Shown here: positions 41,897 to 50,656 of the stretch, piece by piece
Layout: every line of letters starts with the position of its first letter
Position numbering within the stretch: the first letter of the stretch is position 1
NCBI RefSeq assembly: GCF_008806755.1
Contig: NZ_WAAU01000014.1
Coordinates: 200,168 to 264,167, forward strand
Reading direction: 5' to 3'
Source of the DNA: Tenacibaculum aiptasiae
Lineage (GTDB): Bacteria; Bacteroidota; Bacteroidia; Flavobacteriales; Flavobacteriaceae
DNA: 64,000 nucleotides
The notes under the pieces: generated by a model
The model's database searches: none
Told to the model about the DNA's origin: nothing
Seen by the model: the letters and a program-made list of their open reading frames with translations, nothing else
Made by a program: the position numbers and the translations under genes

Positions 41897-43507
41897 TTAC
41901 TTTTTTATAATTTTTGATTCTTTTATAGTTGTATTTCCTGAAATTGCTTTTAGTATATAAACGCCTTTTTTAATATTTCTTACGTCCATAGTGTTTCCTC
42001 TTGAAGTTGAAATTCTTGTTCCTCCAATAGAATAAAGTTCTAATCTATCTATGTTGTTATTAGACTTCACATTTATAATATTTGAAACTGGATTTGGATA
42101 TACTTTAATATCATTATCATTATTAGAATTATTTTTAGGCATTAATTCATTTAATACTGCATCCTTTGTTTTTTTCATTACTGGAGGAACATAAACATTA
42201 ATTGTTTTTTTGGTAGTACAACCTGTGTTAGCAGCTGTAACCTCAACTGTATAGGATCCAGAGCTATAAGCATCATATTGATAATTAGTTCCTAGTACTT
42301 GTGGGTTACCTGTTCTGAACCATTTATAAGTGTAAGTTGTGTTTGTAGGCAGACCTTGAACTCTTAATCTTACTCTATTATAAGTACTAGAGAAAATAAA
42401 TGTTTGATTTATAGAAAAATTAGGTTTTCCTACTACGTAAACTTTCATTACTTTTTCTATCCATGTGTTGTTTGGTCCTGAATTTATAGCCAATTTAACA
42501 TGGTATTGAGTAGTAACTCCATAAGGAGAAGTTAGAGGAAATTGAGATTGTAGGTCTAGTTCGCTATAAGGAACACCGTCGTTCCATACTTCAGAACCAT
42601 CTACAGCTTGTCCATTACTTCCAATTTTATAAATAGCAGTAAAATATTGAATTCTTTTATTATGATCTAAAGAAGTGTCAATAGTTCCTCTACCATCTAA
42701 AATTACTGGATCTCCACTACAAATTTGAATACCAACATTTGTATTTGAATTAGCTCCGTTAAGTGCCATTGAAACTTTACCAGATTGATTTAAATCTCCA
42801 GTCATAGTAACACCGTCAATATACATTTCTCCACTAGCATTATGTTGGGTAGAATGATATACAAATAAGAGTTGTGTGTAATCTTTATTAGGTGTAAATG
42901 TAATGTTTGGGCTTAAATTAGTTCCTGTTGGTATATTGTTACTCCAACTAGTACTTTGACCTGTATGTTGAATAACTTTTGTTATAAGCATTTGATCATT
43001 AGAAGGTAATGAGCTATACTGGTTGTTATTTATATTCCCTATTGTTTCAACAAGATTACTATTGGTATTGTAATTTGCAGTAGCACTGTTAGTGGCTATA
43101 ACATATAAAATTCCATTATTGCTATATTTTTTATAATCAAATTTAAGATTGTATGTTTTACCACTTTTCATAGGGTAATACATGAATATAGAGTTTCCTT
43201 TTTTTTGTCCATTTGTATTACTATATCGTAAAGAAACATACCTAGATCCATTTCCACAAGGTCCACAAGTATGAACATTATTATATCCGTTATTATGGCT
43301 TCTAGGGTTACCTTTATGAGCGTACCAACTTGTTCCTAGTCTTCTTGCAGTAAAGTGTGCATAAATATTACTTGTATTACCTCCTGATAACGTTTCAAAA
43401 CTCCCGTTTTTTAACTCATAAGTATAATGAGATTGAGAGAACATTGTACTAAAATTGCATAAAAATATTGCGCATAGCAATAACTTAAAAGTATTTACTT
43501 TTTCCAT
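41897..43507 (-). CDS. secreted protein with T9SS type A sorting domain, function unknown
   Basis: This is a 536-residue protein. Residues 1-24 are a signal peptide (TMFSQ). Residues ~28-235 form a possible jelly-roll module beginning LKNGSFETLSGG, with a YAHKGNPRSHNN stretch and a CGPCG motif, which resembles carbohydrate-binding lectin-like folds. Ig-like segments follow (TYTYKWFRTGN, SYTVEVTAANTGC). Residues ~460-536 are the T9SS tail (VYPNPVSNIINV to ESKIIKK). No catalytic motif is recognised, and adhesion or glycan binding is a guess. It is monocistronic, with possible paired operator repeats upstream. Confidence 0.8.
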   Translation of the reverse strand: MEKVNTFKLLLCAIFLCNFSTMFSQSHYTYELKNGSFETLSGGNTSNIYAHFTARRLGTSWYAHKGNPRSHNNGYNNVHTCGPCGNGSRYVSLRYSNTNGQKKGNSIFMYYPMKSGKTYNLKFDYKKYSNNGILYVIATNSATANYNTNSNLVETIGNINNNQYSSLPSNDQMLITKVIQHTGQSTSWSNNIPTGTNLSPNITFTPNKDYTQLLFVYHSTQHNASGEMYIDGVTMTGDLNQSGKVSMALNGANSNTNVGIQICSGDPVILDGRGTIDTSLDHNKRIQYFTAIYKIGSNGQAVDGSEVWNDGVPYSELDLQSQFPLTSPYGVTTQYHVKLAINSGPNNTWIEKVMKVYVVGKPNFSINQTFIFSSTYNRVRLRVQGLPTNTTYTYKWFRTGNPQVLGTNYQYDAYSSGSYTVEVTAANTGCTTKKTINVYVPPVMKKTKDAVLNELMPKNNSNNDNDIKVYPNPVSNIINVKSNNNIDRLELYSIGGTRISTSRGNTMDVRNIKKGVYILKAISGNTTIKESKIIKK

Positions 43508-43546
43508 TTTGATGATTTTTTTCGGGGGTTAGCATTAAATCTATCG

Positions 43547-43614
43547 CAAAAGTAAAAGCATCATTTTCCAATGGTATCCATAAACTTCCGAAATAACTAA
43601 ATATGTTTCCGAAA
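43547..43614 (-). promoter_or_regulatory. promoter region with paired direct repeats
   Basis: The -7 box TACTTTTG is at 43554-43547. Upstream, TTTCGGAA occurs twice in the same orientation (43593-43586 and 43614-43607), with a 21-bp period, two helical turns. Such spacing is typical of LytTR-type regulators. Confidence 0.45.
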
Positions 43615-43633
43615 GGTAGCTTTTAAAATAAAA

Positions 43634-43665
43634 ATATGGTTTATAAAATACTTTATAAACCATAT
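43634..43665 (-). terminator. terminator overlapping the end of cysM
   Basis: A 14-bp perfect stem (ATATGGTTTATAAA with its complement, 4-base loop) is followed on the minus strand by TTTTATTTT. The last sense codons and the UAA (43655-43653) of cysM lie within the 5' arm. Confidence 0.82.
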
Positions 43666-44543
43666 AATTCTGAAGATAAATAACGATCACCTCTATCACA
43701 AACTATAGCAACAACGACTCCTTTTTCTATAGAGTTGGCTACTTTAAGTGCTGAGGCAAAAGCACCACCACTACTCATGCCTGCAAAAATTCCTTCTTGT
43801 TCGGCTAATTTTATAGTTGCTTCTTCTGCTTCTTGCTGGTTTACCTCTAAAATTCTATTGATTTTTTGTGGTTTAAAAATAGCGGGTAAATATTCTTGTG
43901 GCCATTTTCTAATTCCAGGGATTTTAGCACCATCTTTAGGTTGAACTCCTATGATTTGTATTTGATCATTTTGTTCTTTTAAGTAATCTGAAACTCCAGT
44001 TATGGTACCTGTTGTACCCATAGCTGACACAAAATGTGTTATTTGTCCCTCTGTATCTCTCCAAATTTCAGGACCTGTAGTTGTATAATGTGCTTTTGGA
44101 TTATCAAAATTATCAAACTGATTTAATCTAAAATATCCTTTTTTATATTTCAATTCTAAGGCATGGTCTATAGCTCCTTCCATTCCTAAAGCACTTGGAG
44201 TTAAAATGACCTCTGCACCATAAGCTCTCATGGTTTTTACTCTTTCAACAGTAGCATGTTCAGGCATAACTAATACCATATTAACTCCTAATACCTTTGC
44301 CATTAAAGCTAGTGCAATACCAGTGTTTCCACTAGTTGCTTCTACTAAAGTGTCACCCTTTTTTATGTTTTTCCTTTTGATTGCTTCAGAAATCATAAAA
44401 AAAGCAGCTCTGTCTTTTACACTACCACCAGGGTTGTTTCCTTCTAATTTCAATAATAATTTAACATTGGGTTTATTGAAAGCATTTGTTATTTCTACAA
44501 GAGGAGTATTTCCTACAAAATCGATAATACTTTTTGTTTTCAT
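43653..44543 (-). CDS. cysM: cysteine synthase (CysM-type)
   Basis: This 296-residue PLP enzyme makes cysteine from O-acetylserine and sulfide (or thiosulfate). The PLP lysine is in NPGGSVKDRAAFFM, the Ser/Thr loop is TSGNTGIALA, and the phosphate loop is GTTGTITG. I chose the ATG at 44543 (MKTKSIIDFVGNTPL). It lies 22 bases after the epsC stop, and upstream in-frame ATGs overlap epsC. The GIRKWPQEYLPAIF segment fits the CysM subgroup, but a CysK role is equally possible. Confidence 0.92.
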   Translation of the reverse strand: MKTKSIIDFVGNTPLVEITNAFNKPNVKLLLKLEGNNPGGSVKDRAAFFMISEAIKRKNIKKGDTLVEATSGNTGIALALMAKVLGVNMVLVMPEHATVERVKTMRAYGAEVILTPSALGMEGAIDHALELKYKKGYFRLNQFDNFDNPKAHYTTTGPEIWRDTEGQITHFVSAMGTTGTITGVSDYLKEQNDQIQIIGVQPKDGAKIPGIRKWPQEYLPAIFKPQKINRILEVNQQEAEEATIKLAEQEGIFAGMSSGGAFASALKVANSIEKGVVVAIVCDRGDRYLSSELYGL

Positions 44544-44565
44544 GATTTGTTTTTTATTGTGAAAA

Positions 44566-45309
44566 TCATTTTGCATATGACTTTCTGGTGGTAATTTTAT
44601 TTTCTGATTCGTAAGTAACAATTGATCCTTCTGGAACTGATTCTGTTACACATACGTTAGCACCAATAATGCTATTTTGACCTATAACTACATTTCCTCC
44701 TAAGACGGTGGCATTAGCGTAAATAGTTACATTATTCTCTATGGTTGGATGTCTTTTTGTTGAAGCTAATTCTTTTTTTACTTGAAGTCCCCCCAGAGTT
44801 ACTCCTTGATAAATCTTTACATTATTTTGAATGTGTGTAGTTTCACCAATGACAATTCCTGTAGCATGATCGATAAAAAATGAAGCACCTATAGTTGCAC
44901 CGGGATGAATATCTGTACCTGTTACTCCATGAATGTATTCACTCATCATACGAGGTAAAATAGGTACGTTTAATTTTACCAATTCATGACTTAATCGATA
45001 TACTGCTATTGCATGAAAACCAGGATAGGCTAAATAAACTTCTTCTAGGCTTTTACATGCTGGGTCATTTTGTTCAAAAGCTAAAGCATCTAAATCTAAT
45101 TGTTCTCTTATTTTACAAAAAGACTCTTGATATAATATCCAAATACTTTCTCCTTCAAGAATGTTTAGTTCTTTTAAAATAATAATGAATTGACTTTTTA
45201 AATGTGTAGCTTTTTGTTGGCATACATCACTAAATAAAGCATAGAATAGCTGTTTTGTAAAAGTTTCTACATTGTCTTTTAATGATAAATTGTAATTTTT
45301 AAACTGCAT
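44566..45309 (-). CDS. epsC: serine O-acetyltransferase
   Basis: This is a 247-residue left-handed beta-helix acetyltransferase. An N-terminal helical part precedes hexapeptide repeats including GVTGTDIHPGATIGASFFIDH, GIVIGETTHIQNNVKIYQG and NNVTIYANATVLGG. It makes O-acetylserine, the acceptor for sulfide, and cysM follows. The late region matches EpsC-type serine acetyltransferases. It is the likely Cys-feedback point of the branch. Confidence 0.92.
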   Translation of the reverse strand: MQFKNYNLSLKDNVETFTKQLFYALFSDVCQQKATHLKSQFIIILKELNILEGESIWILYQESFCKIREQLDLDALAFEQNDPACKSLEEVYLAYPGFHAIAVYRLSHELVKLNVPILPRMMSEYIHGVTGTDIHPGATIGASFFIDHATGIVIGETTHIQNNVKIYQGVTLGGLQVKKELASTKRHPTIENNVTIYANATVLGGNVVIGQNSIIGANVCVTESVPEGSIVTYESENKITTRKSYAK

Positions 45310-45334
45310 TTTAATAGTACTTTTCTGTATGAAA

Positions 45335-45664
45335 TTAATTTTCGGGTGCCAATTCTATTTCCAAGCCTTCCAGCTCAGGAGTTATTTGTATCTGACAACC
45401 TAAACGACTATTTTCCTCTACATGGAATGCCTCAGCTAACATTAAATCTTCATCAGGAGTCATTTCAGATAATTGATGATTTGATTTTACATAACATTGA
45501 CAAGATGCACACATAGCCATACCTCCACAAATACCAATTGTACCTTCTTCTGCCAGTTCATAGGAACGGACAATTTCCATTAAGTTTATTGCCATATCGG
45601 TAGGTGCAATTACTTCATGGAGTATTCCTTCCCGATCGGTTATTTTTATATTGATATCTGACAT
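45335..45664 (-). CDS. 2Fe-2S ferredoxin
   Basis: This is a 109-residue plant/adrenodoxin-type ferredoxin. The cluster cysteines are in GICGGMAMCASCQCY (C-x5-C-x2-C) with the fourth in RLGCQI. It is 10 bp after a ferredoxin reductase gene. The pair probably delivers NADPH electrons to the siroheme sulfite reductase of the same run. Confidence 0.92.
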   Translation of the reverse strand: MSDINIKITDREGILHEVIAPTDMAINLMEIVRSYELAEEGTIGICGGMAMCASCQCYVKSNHQLSEMTPDEDLMLAEAFHVEENSRLGCQIQITPELEGLEIELAPEN

Positions 45665-45674
45665 TGTATTCTTT

Positions 45675-46730
45675 TTAATTGATTGCTTTTACTACAGCTT
45701 TTGGAGCTTCTTTTTTTGAACCATCAAAACCTTCAACACCTCCAACAGTTGTGTATTTCATTACATATTTTTTATCAGGATGTATACGCTGAAAAGCACT
45801 TTGACACATTAGCGTAGCTTCGTGAAATCCACATAAAATTAGTTTTAACTTTCCAGGATATGTATTAACATCTCCAATGGCATAAATACCTGGTATGTTT
45901 GTTTGATAATCTAGAGCGTTGTTTACTTTTATGGCATTTTTTTCTATTTCAAGTCCCCAGTTAGCAATAGGTCCTAGCTTTGGTGATAAACCAAATAATG
46001 GAATAAAATGATCTGTTTCATAAGTATATGGCTCTTTGCCTTTTTCTACTATTTGAACAGCATTAACATGCTCGTCTCCATAAACTTCCTTTATTTCAGC
46101 AGGTGTTATTAAATGAATTTTTCCAATATCTTTTAATTCTTGTACTCTTTCTACAGAGTCTAAGGCTCCTCTAAATTCATTTCTACGGTGAACTAAAGTT
46201 ACTTCCGAAGCAATGTCAGCTAAATATATAGCCCAGTCTAAAGCCGAATCACCTCCACCAGCTATAACCACTTTTTTATTTCTATAAATTTCTGGTTCTC
46301 TAATAATGTAAGCTACTCCTTTGTCTTCATAACTTGAAATATTAGGAATAGGTGGTTTTCTAGGTTCAAAACTTCCTAAGCCACCTGCTATAGCTACAAC
46401 TGGAGCATGATGCTTTGTTCCTTTGTTTGTGGTAACTATAAAAGTTCCATCTTCTTGTTTTTCTATAGTATCAGCTCTTTCTCCTAAGGTAAACCCTGGT
46501 TCAAATTGTTTTATTTGTTCTAATAAATTCTTTGTCAAATCACCTGCTAGAATCTCAGGATAAGCAGGGATATCATAAATAGGTTTTTTAGGATATATTT
46601 CTGAACATTGCCCTCCTGGTTGAGGTAATGCATCAATTAAATGACATTTTAATTTTAATAATCCTGCTTCAAAAACTGTAAAAAGTCCTGTAGGACCCGC
46701 TCCTATAATTAATATATCTGTTGTAATCAT
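45675..46730 (-). CDS. ferredoxin--NADP(+) reductase, thioredoxin-reductase-like type
   Basis: This is a 351-residue FAD protein. The FAD Rossmann motif is IIGAGPTGLFTVFEAG, the NAD(P) motif is IAGGGDSALDWAI, and the closing FAD motif is GIYAIGDV. There is no CxxC redox pair of thioredoxin reductases, so it belongs to the TrxR-like ferredoxin reductase group. It probably reduces the adjacent ferredoxin for sulfite reduction. Confidence 0.9.
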   Translation of the reverse strand: MITTDILIIGAGPTGLFTVFEAGLLKLKCHLIDALPQPGGQCSEIYPKKPIYDIPAYPEILAGDLTKNLLEQIKQFEPGFTLGERADTIEKQEDGTFIVTTNKGTKHHAPVVAIAGGLGSFEPRKPPIPNISSYEDKGVAYIIREPEIYRNKKVVIAGGGDSALDWAIYLADIASEVTLVHRRNEFRGALDSVERVQELKDIGKIHLITPAEIKEVYGDEHVNAVQIVEKGKEPYTYETDHFIPLFGLSPKLGPIANWGLEIEKNAIKVNNALDYQTNIPGIYAIGDVNTYPGKLKLILCGFHEATLMCQSAFQRIHPDKKYVMKYTTVGGVEGFDGSKKEAPKAVVKAIN

Positions 46731-46799
46731 TTTTATTTTTTTGTCACTAGTGTGTAGAGTCGTAAAAAACCTCTTTTTAAGATTTATTTATTTCTGTTC

Positions 46800-47381
46800 T
46801 TAGCTTATTAAACCTTCTGTTAACTTGTTTAATGTTTCTACTTTTTCTTCAAAATTACCTTTGATGGTCTTTCTGTACTTATTTAAATTTTGAACTAATT
46901 CATTGATGTCTTCTGGAATTACTTCTTCAAAAAACTGACGTAACCTTTTAGCTGTTGTTGGAGATTTTCCATTAGTTGAAATAGCTATTTTGACATTTCC
47001 TTTTGTTACTATTCCACCTAAATAGAAATCACAGAGATGAGGTGTGTCTGCAACGTTTACCAATAAATTTTGTTTTTTACAATCGTTGTAAGCTTGTATG
47101 TTTACATGGTTGTTATCTGTAGCAACAATTACCAAGTCTTTATTATGTAAATGACTTACTTTGTAAGCTTCTTGAATTATTTTAATATGATGCTTTTCAG
47201 CTAAGCTTTTTACTTCTGGAAGTATATCGATTGCTACTATTTGAACTTTTGCATTTGGACTAGACTTTAATAAAAAACTCAGTTTTTCCAATCCAACATT
47301 ACCTGCACCTATTAAGAGAACATTTAATTGATGTACTTTTAAAAAGATAGGGTAGAGGTTGTTTTTTTCTTCTACTATCAT
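46800..47381 (-). CDS. precorrin-2 dehydrogenase / sirohydrochlorin ferrochelatase (CysG N-terminal type)
   Basis: This 193-residue protein corresponds to the N-terminal half of CysG (Met8p-like). The NAD motif is VLLIGAGNVGLEKLSFLL, and the family Asp and later block ISTNGKSPTTAKRLRQFFEE are present. With CobA it completes siroheme for the sulfite reductase. Its ATG overlaps the cobA stop (ATGA). The CysG methyltransferase half is supplied by that separate gene. Confidence 0.93.
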   Translation of the reverse strand: MIVEEKNNLYPIFLKVHQLNVLLIGAGNVGLEKLSFLLKSSPNAKVQIVAIDILPEVKSLAEKHHIKIIQEAYKVSHLHNKDLVIVATDNNHVNIQAYNDCKKQNLLVNVADTPHLCDFYLGGIVTKGNVKIAISTNGKSPTTAKRLRQFFEEVIPEDINELVQNLNKYRKTIKGNFEEKVETLNKLTEGLIS

Positions 47382-48145
47382 ACCGCGATATTGGTTTTTA
47401 TTTGCGATTGTACCAATTGAAGTTCTGCCCTATGTTTTACAACTTCTCCTAATACGATGATTGCCGGATTACTTAATTTGTTTTTTGCAACTACTTGTTC
47501 TATGGTGTTTACAGTACCAATTCCGATTTTTTCTTGTGGAGTAGTACCGTTTTGAATAATAGCTACAGGTAAATCATGCTTTTTTTCTTTTTGAAAAAGT
47601 TGAATAATTTCTGATAATTTACCCATTCCCATTAATATAACTACAGTAGCATTAGACTTTGCAGCTAAAGCAACATCACTAGAAATTTGATGCTTTTTTG
47701 TTGTTCCAGTAATTACCCAGAAACTTTCTGAACTTCCACGTTTTGTTAAAGGAATATTTTGATATGCAGGTACTGCTAATGATGAAGAAATACCAGGAAC
47801 CACATCTGTTTGTAGTCCAAATTTTGCTGCATATTCCATTTCTTCTGCACCTCTACCAAAAATAAATGGATCGCCTCCTTTTAAACGTACCACATGTCCA
47901 TGCGAATGACCTCTAGCTACTATTAGTTCATTAATTTGTTCTTGTTGATAACGATAACAGCCTCTTCTTTTACCAACAAAAATTATTTCAGCATTTGGAT
48001 TTACATATTTTAATAAATCATTGTTAACCAAAGCATCATATAACACTACATCTGCTTGTTTTAAAGCATTGATCGCTTTTAAGGTGATTAGCTCTACATC
48101 ACCAGGACCAGCACCCACTACGGTTAATTTTGGTAGATTTCTCAT
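47378..48145 (-). CDS. cobA: uroporphyrinogen-III C-methyltransferase
   Basis: This 255-residue SUMT makes precorrin-2 using two SAM molecules. The N-terminal signature is VGAGPGDVELITLKA. Further blocks are VRLKGGDPFIFGRGAEE, VPGISSSLAVPAYQNIPLT and VILMGMGKL. It lies 12 bp after the sulfite reductase gene and feeds siroheme to it. Confidence 0.95.
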   Translation of the reverse strand: MRNLPKLTVVGAGPGDVELITLKAINALKQADVVLYDALVNNDLLKYVNPNAEIIFVGKRRGCYRYQQEQINELIVARGHSHGHVVRLKGGDPFIFGRGAEEMEYAAKFGLQTDVVPGISSSLAVPAYQNIPLTKRGSSESFWVITGTTKKHQISSDVALAAKSNATVVILMGMGKLSEIIQLFQKEKKHDLPVAIIQNGTTPQEKIGIGTVNTIEQVVAKNKLSNPAIIVLGEVVKHRAELQLVQSQIKTNIAV

Positions 48146-48157
48146 GTCTCTTTATGT

Positions 48158-50260
48158 TTAACTTTCTACTACTTGTTTTCTGTATGCATCTACCGTTTTA
48201 TAAAACGATTTTGCTTCTTTCAGATACTTTTTAGCGAAAGTTTCTGTTGGGTTATTCTCTTTTATTTGATATACAAAATCAGTAAATGAAGTTGGTAATT
48301 CAATCTTATTTGTACTGATAAATACTTCATCGAAGTTTTTAATAATACTAGCTTGTGTATTGGTTTTTGCTCCTTCTGAAGTTAACAATGCTTTTGCAGT
48401 ATTGATGATTGCTGAATACGAATGATATATGCTGTCTGACCATTGTTTTTCATTCAATGCACCAGTAGCATTTTCTATTTTTTCTTCACTTTCAAATAGT
48501 AAGGTTGCAATCAAGTCGATAACAACTCCAGCACATTCTCCAATACCAATGGCTTTTACATAGTTTTTATCATGACCCCAATCAATAAAATCATCCTGAT
48601 TTAAATTGGAAGTATCTGATAAATGTTTTAGTAGATCATAGAAATAGGTTTTTCCATATCTATCATAATATGTTAAGAAGTCTTCATTTTCTTGTTTATG
48701 ATCTTCAAAATCATTTAAAAGAATACGTAGAGCTTCAGGACCTCTTTTACTTGGTATTTTTACTAGTTTATCAGAAAAACGTCCTTTACCATTACCTAAA
48801 ACACCTCCACCAATTAATACTTGAAGGGCAGGAGCTAATAAGTTTCCAACTTTAACAGACATTCCTTGAAATCCTATATGTGCCATGTTATGTTGTCCAC
48901 AAGCATTCATACAACCACTAATTTTAATAGTGATGTTTTTATTATTTACATATTGTGGATATTCTGATTTTAATACACGCTCTAATTCTGTTGCAATACC
49001 TGTACTACTTGAAATACCTAAGTTACAAGTATCAGTTCCTGGGCATGCTGTAATATCTGTTAAGCTGTTATAACCTATTTCTGTAAAACCTAATTTTTCT
49101 AATTCAACATAAAAGAATGGTAAAAACTCTTCTCTGACGTGACGGATTAAGATATTTTGACGTAATGTAAAACGTAGTTCATTTGCTGCATACTTTTTAA
49201 TTAAGTCTGCAAGTAAACGAGCCTTGTCTGTGTAAAAATCTCCCAAAGGAACTTTAATCCCAATGGCATATAATCCTTTTTGTTTTTGTTGAATAACATT
49301 GGTTTCTTTCCAGTTTTGATAAACTTCGTTATCAGTTATTTTTACTGAAGGAATTTCTATTGTCTCAAATTGAATTTCCTTTTCAAAATCAGATGTGTTT
49401 ATTGGATATCTTTGATAAGCAAATGCTTTTTGTTCTTCAGAAACTAATTTTAAAAAGGCATCAACTCCTAAATCTTTAACTAAAAATTTTAAACGTGCTT
49501 TTGCTCTTTTTGAGCGTTCCCCATGCCTATCAAAAACACGTAAAACCCCTTCAATAGTAGGAATTAATAAATCAGCTTCTAAAAATTCATAGATTACATC
49601 AGCGTGTCTAGGTTGTGAACCTAATCCTCCTGCTAATAAAACTTTAAAGCCTTTAATTTCTTTACCTGCTATAGTTTTTGTTTTAGCAATAAAGCCCAAA
49701 TCATGCATAAAACTCAATGCTGTATCATGGTCTGTTGCAGAAAAAGACATTTTAAATTTTCTTCCCATTTCCTGACAAATAGGGTTACGTAAGAAAAACT
49801 GAAATGTAGCATGTGCATAGGGTGTTACATCAAAAGGTTCATTAATGTCTATTCCAGCAGTTTCAGAAGCTGTAACATTTCTAACTGCATTTCCACAAGC
49901 CTCGCGTAAGGTGATATCATCTTTTTCTAATTGTGCCCATAATTCTGGAGTTCTATCTAAACTCACATAGTGAATTTGTATGTCTTGACGAGTTGTAATA
50001 TGTAAGCGTCCTCTTGAGTATTCGTCCGATACATCAGCTATTCGATGTAATTGTTCGCTAGTAACTTTACCATAAGGTAGTTTTATACGAATCATTTGTA
50101 CTCCAAACTGACGTTGACCATATACACCTCTAGCCAAACGTAAACTTCTAAATCGTTCTTCGTCTATTTGACCTTCTTTAAATAAACGGATTTTACGTTC
50201 TAATTCTAGAATATCTTTTTCTACAATTGGATTCTCTATTTCGGTTCTAAAACTTTGCAT
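48158..50260 (-). CDS. siroheme sulfite (nitrite/sulfite) reductase with HEPN-like tail
   Basis: This 700-residue enzyme reduces sulfite to sulfide with six electrons. Ferredoxin-type half domains appear around HITTRQDIQIHYV and FTLRQNILIRHV. The 4Fe-4S/siroheme cysteines are in TACPGTDTCNLG and SGCMNACGQHNMAHIG. Residues ~560-700 form an extra helical HEPN-like domain not found in E. coli CysI. The siroheme, ferredoxin and sulfate-activation neighbours make sulfite rather than nitrite the likely substrate. Confidence 0.92.
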   Translation of the reverse strand: MQSFRTEIENPIVEKDILELERKIRLFKEGQIDEERFRSLRLARGVYGQRQFGVQMIRIKLPYGKVTSEQLHRIADVSDEYSRGRLHITTRQDIQIHYVSLDRTPELWAQLEKDDITLREACGNAVRNVTASETAGIDINEPFDVTPYAHATFQFFLRNPICQEMGRKFKMSFSATDHDTALSFMHDLGFIAKTKTIAGKEIKGFKVLLAGGLGSQPRHADVIYEFLEADLLIPTIEGVLRVFDRHGERSKRAKARLKFLVKDLGVDAFLKLVSEEQKAFAYQRYPINTSDFEKEIQFETIEIPSVKITDNEVYQNWKETNVIQQKQKGLYAIGIKVPLGDFYTDKARLLADLIKKYAANELRFTLRQNILIRHVREEFLPFFYVELEKLGFTEIGYNSLTDITACPGTDTCNLGISSSTGIATELERVLKSEYPQYVNNKNITIKISGCMNACGQHNMAHIGFQGMSVKVGNLLAPALQVLIGGGVLGNGKGRFSDKLVKIPSKRGPEALRILLNDFEDHKQENEDFLTYYDRYGKTYFYDLLKHLSDTSNLNQDDFIDWGHDKNYVKAIGIGECAGVVIDLIATLLFESEEKIENATGALNEKQWSDSIYHSYSAIINTAKALLTSEGAKTNTQASIIKNFDEVFISTNKIELPTSFTDFVYQIKENNPTETFAKKYLKEAKSFYKTVDAYRKQVVES

Positions 50261-50296
50261 TACTTTATTTTTTAAAGCTTGTAAGCGTTACTTTTT

Positions 50297-50644
50297 TTAA
50301 TTGTGTAAGAACTGCTGTTTTGCTAATAGTTCTTCTTCTGTTTCAATAATGTCTTCATCAGGAACACAACAATCTACTGGGCAAACTGCTGCACATTGTG
50401 GTTCTTCATGAAATCCTTTACACTCTGTACATTTGTCTGGAACAATGAAATAGTATTCGTCAGAAATTGGTTCTTGATCTTCATTTGCGTCTATTTCTGT
50501 TCCATTCAATAATTGAATATTTCCATTTAATGAGGTTCCTTCGTTATAATTCCAGTCTGAAGCTCCTTCATAAATAGCTGTATTTGGGCATTCTGGTTCG
50601 CATGCTCCACAATTGATGCACTCATCTGTTATTATAATTGCCAT
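50297..50644 (-). CDS. 4Fe-4S dicluster ferredoxin
   Basis: This 115-residue ferredoxin has two cluster motifs. [13 protein letters not shown] is near residue 10, and [22 protein letters not shown] is split by an insert near residue 75 (quoted here in the protein order). It sits between cysN and sulfite reductase, so it may be the immediate electron donor to the reductase. It starts 12 bp after cysN. Confidence 0.93.
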   Translation of the reverse strand: MAIIITDECINCGACEPECPNTAIYEGASDWNYNEGTSLNGNIQLLNGTEIDANEDQEPISDEYYFIVPDKCTECKGFHEEPQCAAVCPVDCCVPDEDIIETEEELLAKQQFLHN

Positions 50645-50656
50645 TTGATTTTCTTA

